A stretch of 7,402 nucleotides of DNA from Bacteroidales bacterium 45-6 (lineage in GTDB: Bacteria; Bacteroidota; Bacteroidia; Bacteroidales; Dysgonomonadaceae): positions 1 to 7,402 of the forward strand of contig MKRS01000504.1 in the NCBI GenBank assembly GCA_001897035.1, written 5' to 3'. The translations under genes were made by a program, and so were the position numbers. Shown one piece after another: positions 7,334 through 7,402 of this stretch (position 1 is its first letter; the number at the start of each line of letters is the position of its first letter). Below the pieces are notes generated by a model. It made no database searches. It saw nothing but the letters and a program-made list of their open reading frames with translations, and had not been told where the DNA came from.

Positions 7334-7402
7334 TAAACCAACTATGTTAATTGTTATATAAAAATAATATTTATAACATTTACAGAAATGCAACTTCTTT
7401 TT

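Overview
The window reads as a piece of a Bacteroidota (probably Bacteroidales) chromosome and looks like one edge of a polysaccharide utilization locus (PUL). The main evidence is a full-length hybrid two-component system (HTCS) of the type that controls PULs in this phylum. Other support comes from secreted uronic-acid-related glycosidases and AT-rich intergenic DNA. That DNA contains TAnnTTTG-like -7 elements, with few strong Shine-Dalgarno sequences. No genus is assigned.

Layout. Positions 1-1205 (minus strand) hold a secreted DUF2264 protein that runs off the left edge with probably only a short C-terminal tail missing. Positions 1225-2370 (minus) hold a secreted GH105-type unsaturated uronyl hydrolase, transcribed first and only 19 bp upstream of the DUF2264 gene, so the two form an operon. 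An AT-rich divergent intergenic region (2371-2647) carries candidate promoters in both directions and two inverted repeats. Positions 2648-6703 (plus) encode the HTCS: signal peptide, 14 Reg_prop blades, Y_Y_Y domain, one membrane segment, histidine kinase, receiver and AraC-type DNA-binding domain. A small exported protein I do not recognise (6741-7265, minus) converges on the HTCS, with a terminator-like hairpin overlapping its end. Positions 7266-7402 are AT-rich, have no gene, and contain short inverted repeats.

How it may work together (inference). The HTCS senses a periplasmic oligosaccharide and activates the divergent GH105-DUF2264 operon, and possibly other PUL genes outside the window. 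GH105 removes terminal unsaturated uronic acids left by polysaccharide lyases. The DUF2264 protein may remove saturated glucuronic acid, because I recall this family as matching the exo-beta-glucuronidase family GH154. That combination suggests an acidic glycan such as glucuronidated arabinogalactan, rhamnogalacturonan or ulvan. No SusC/SusD pair or lyase is visible to settle the substrate. The genes belong to known families, and I see no clear sign of a wholly new system. The least explained parts are the orphan secreted protein, the DUF2264 activity and the operator-like repeats.
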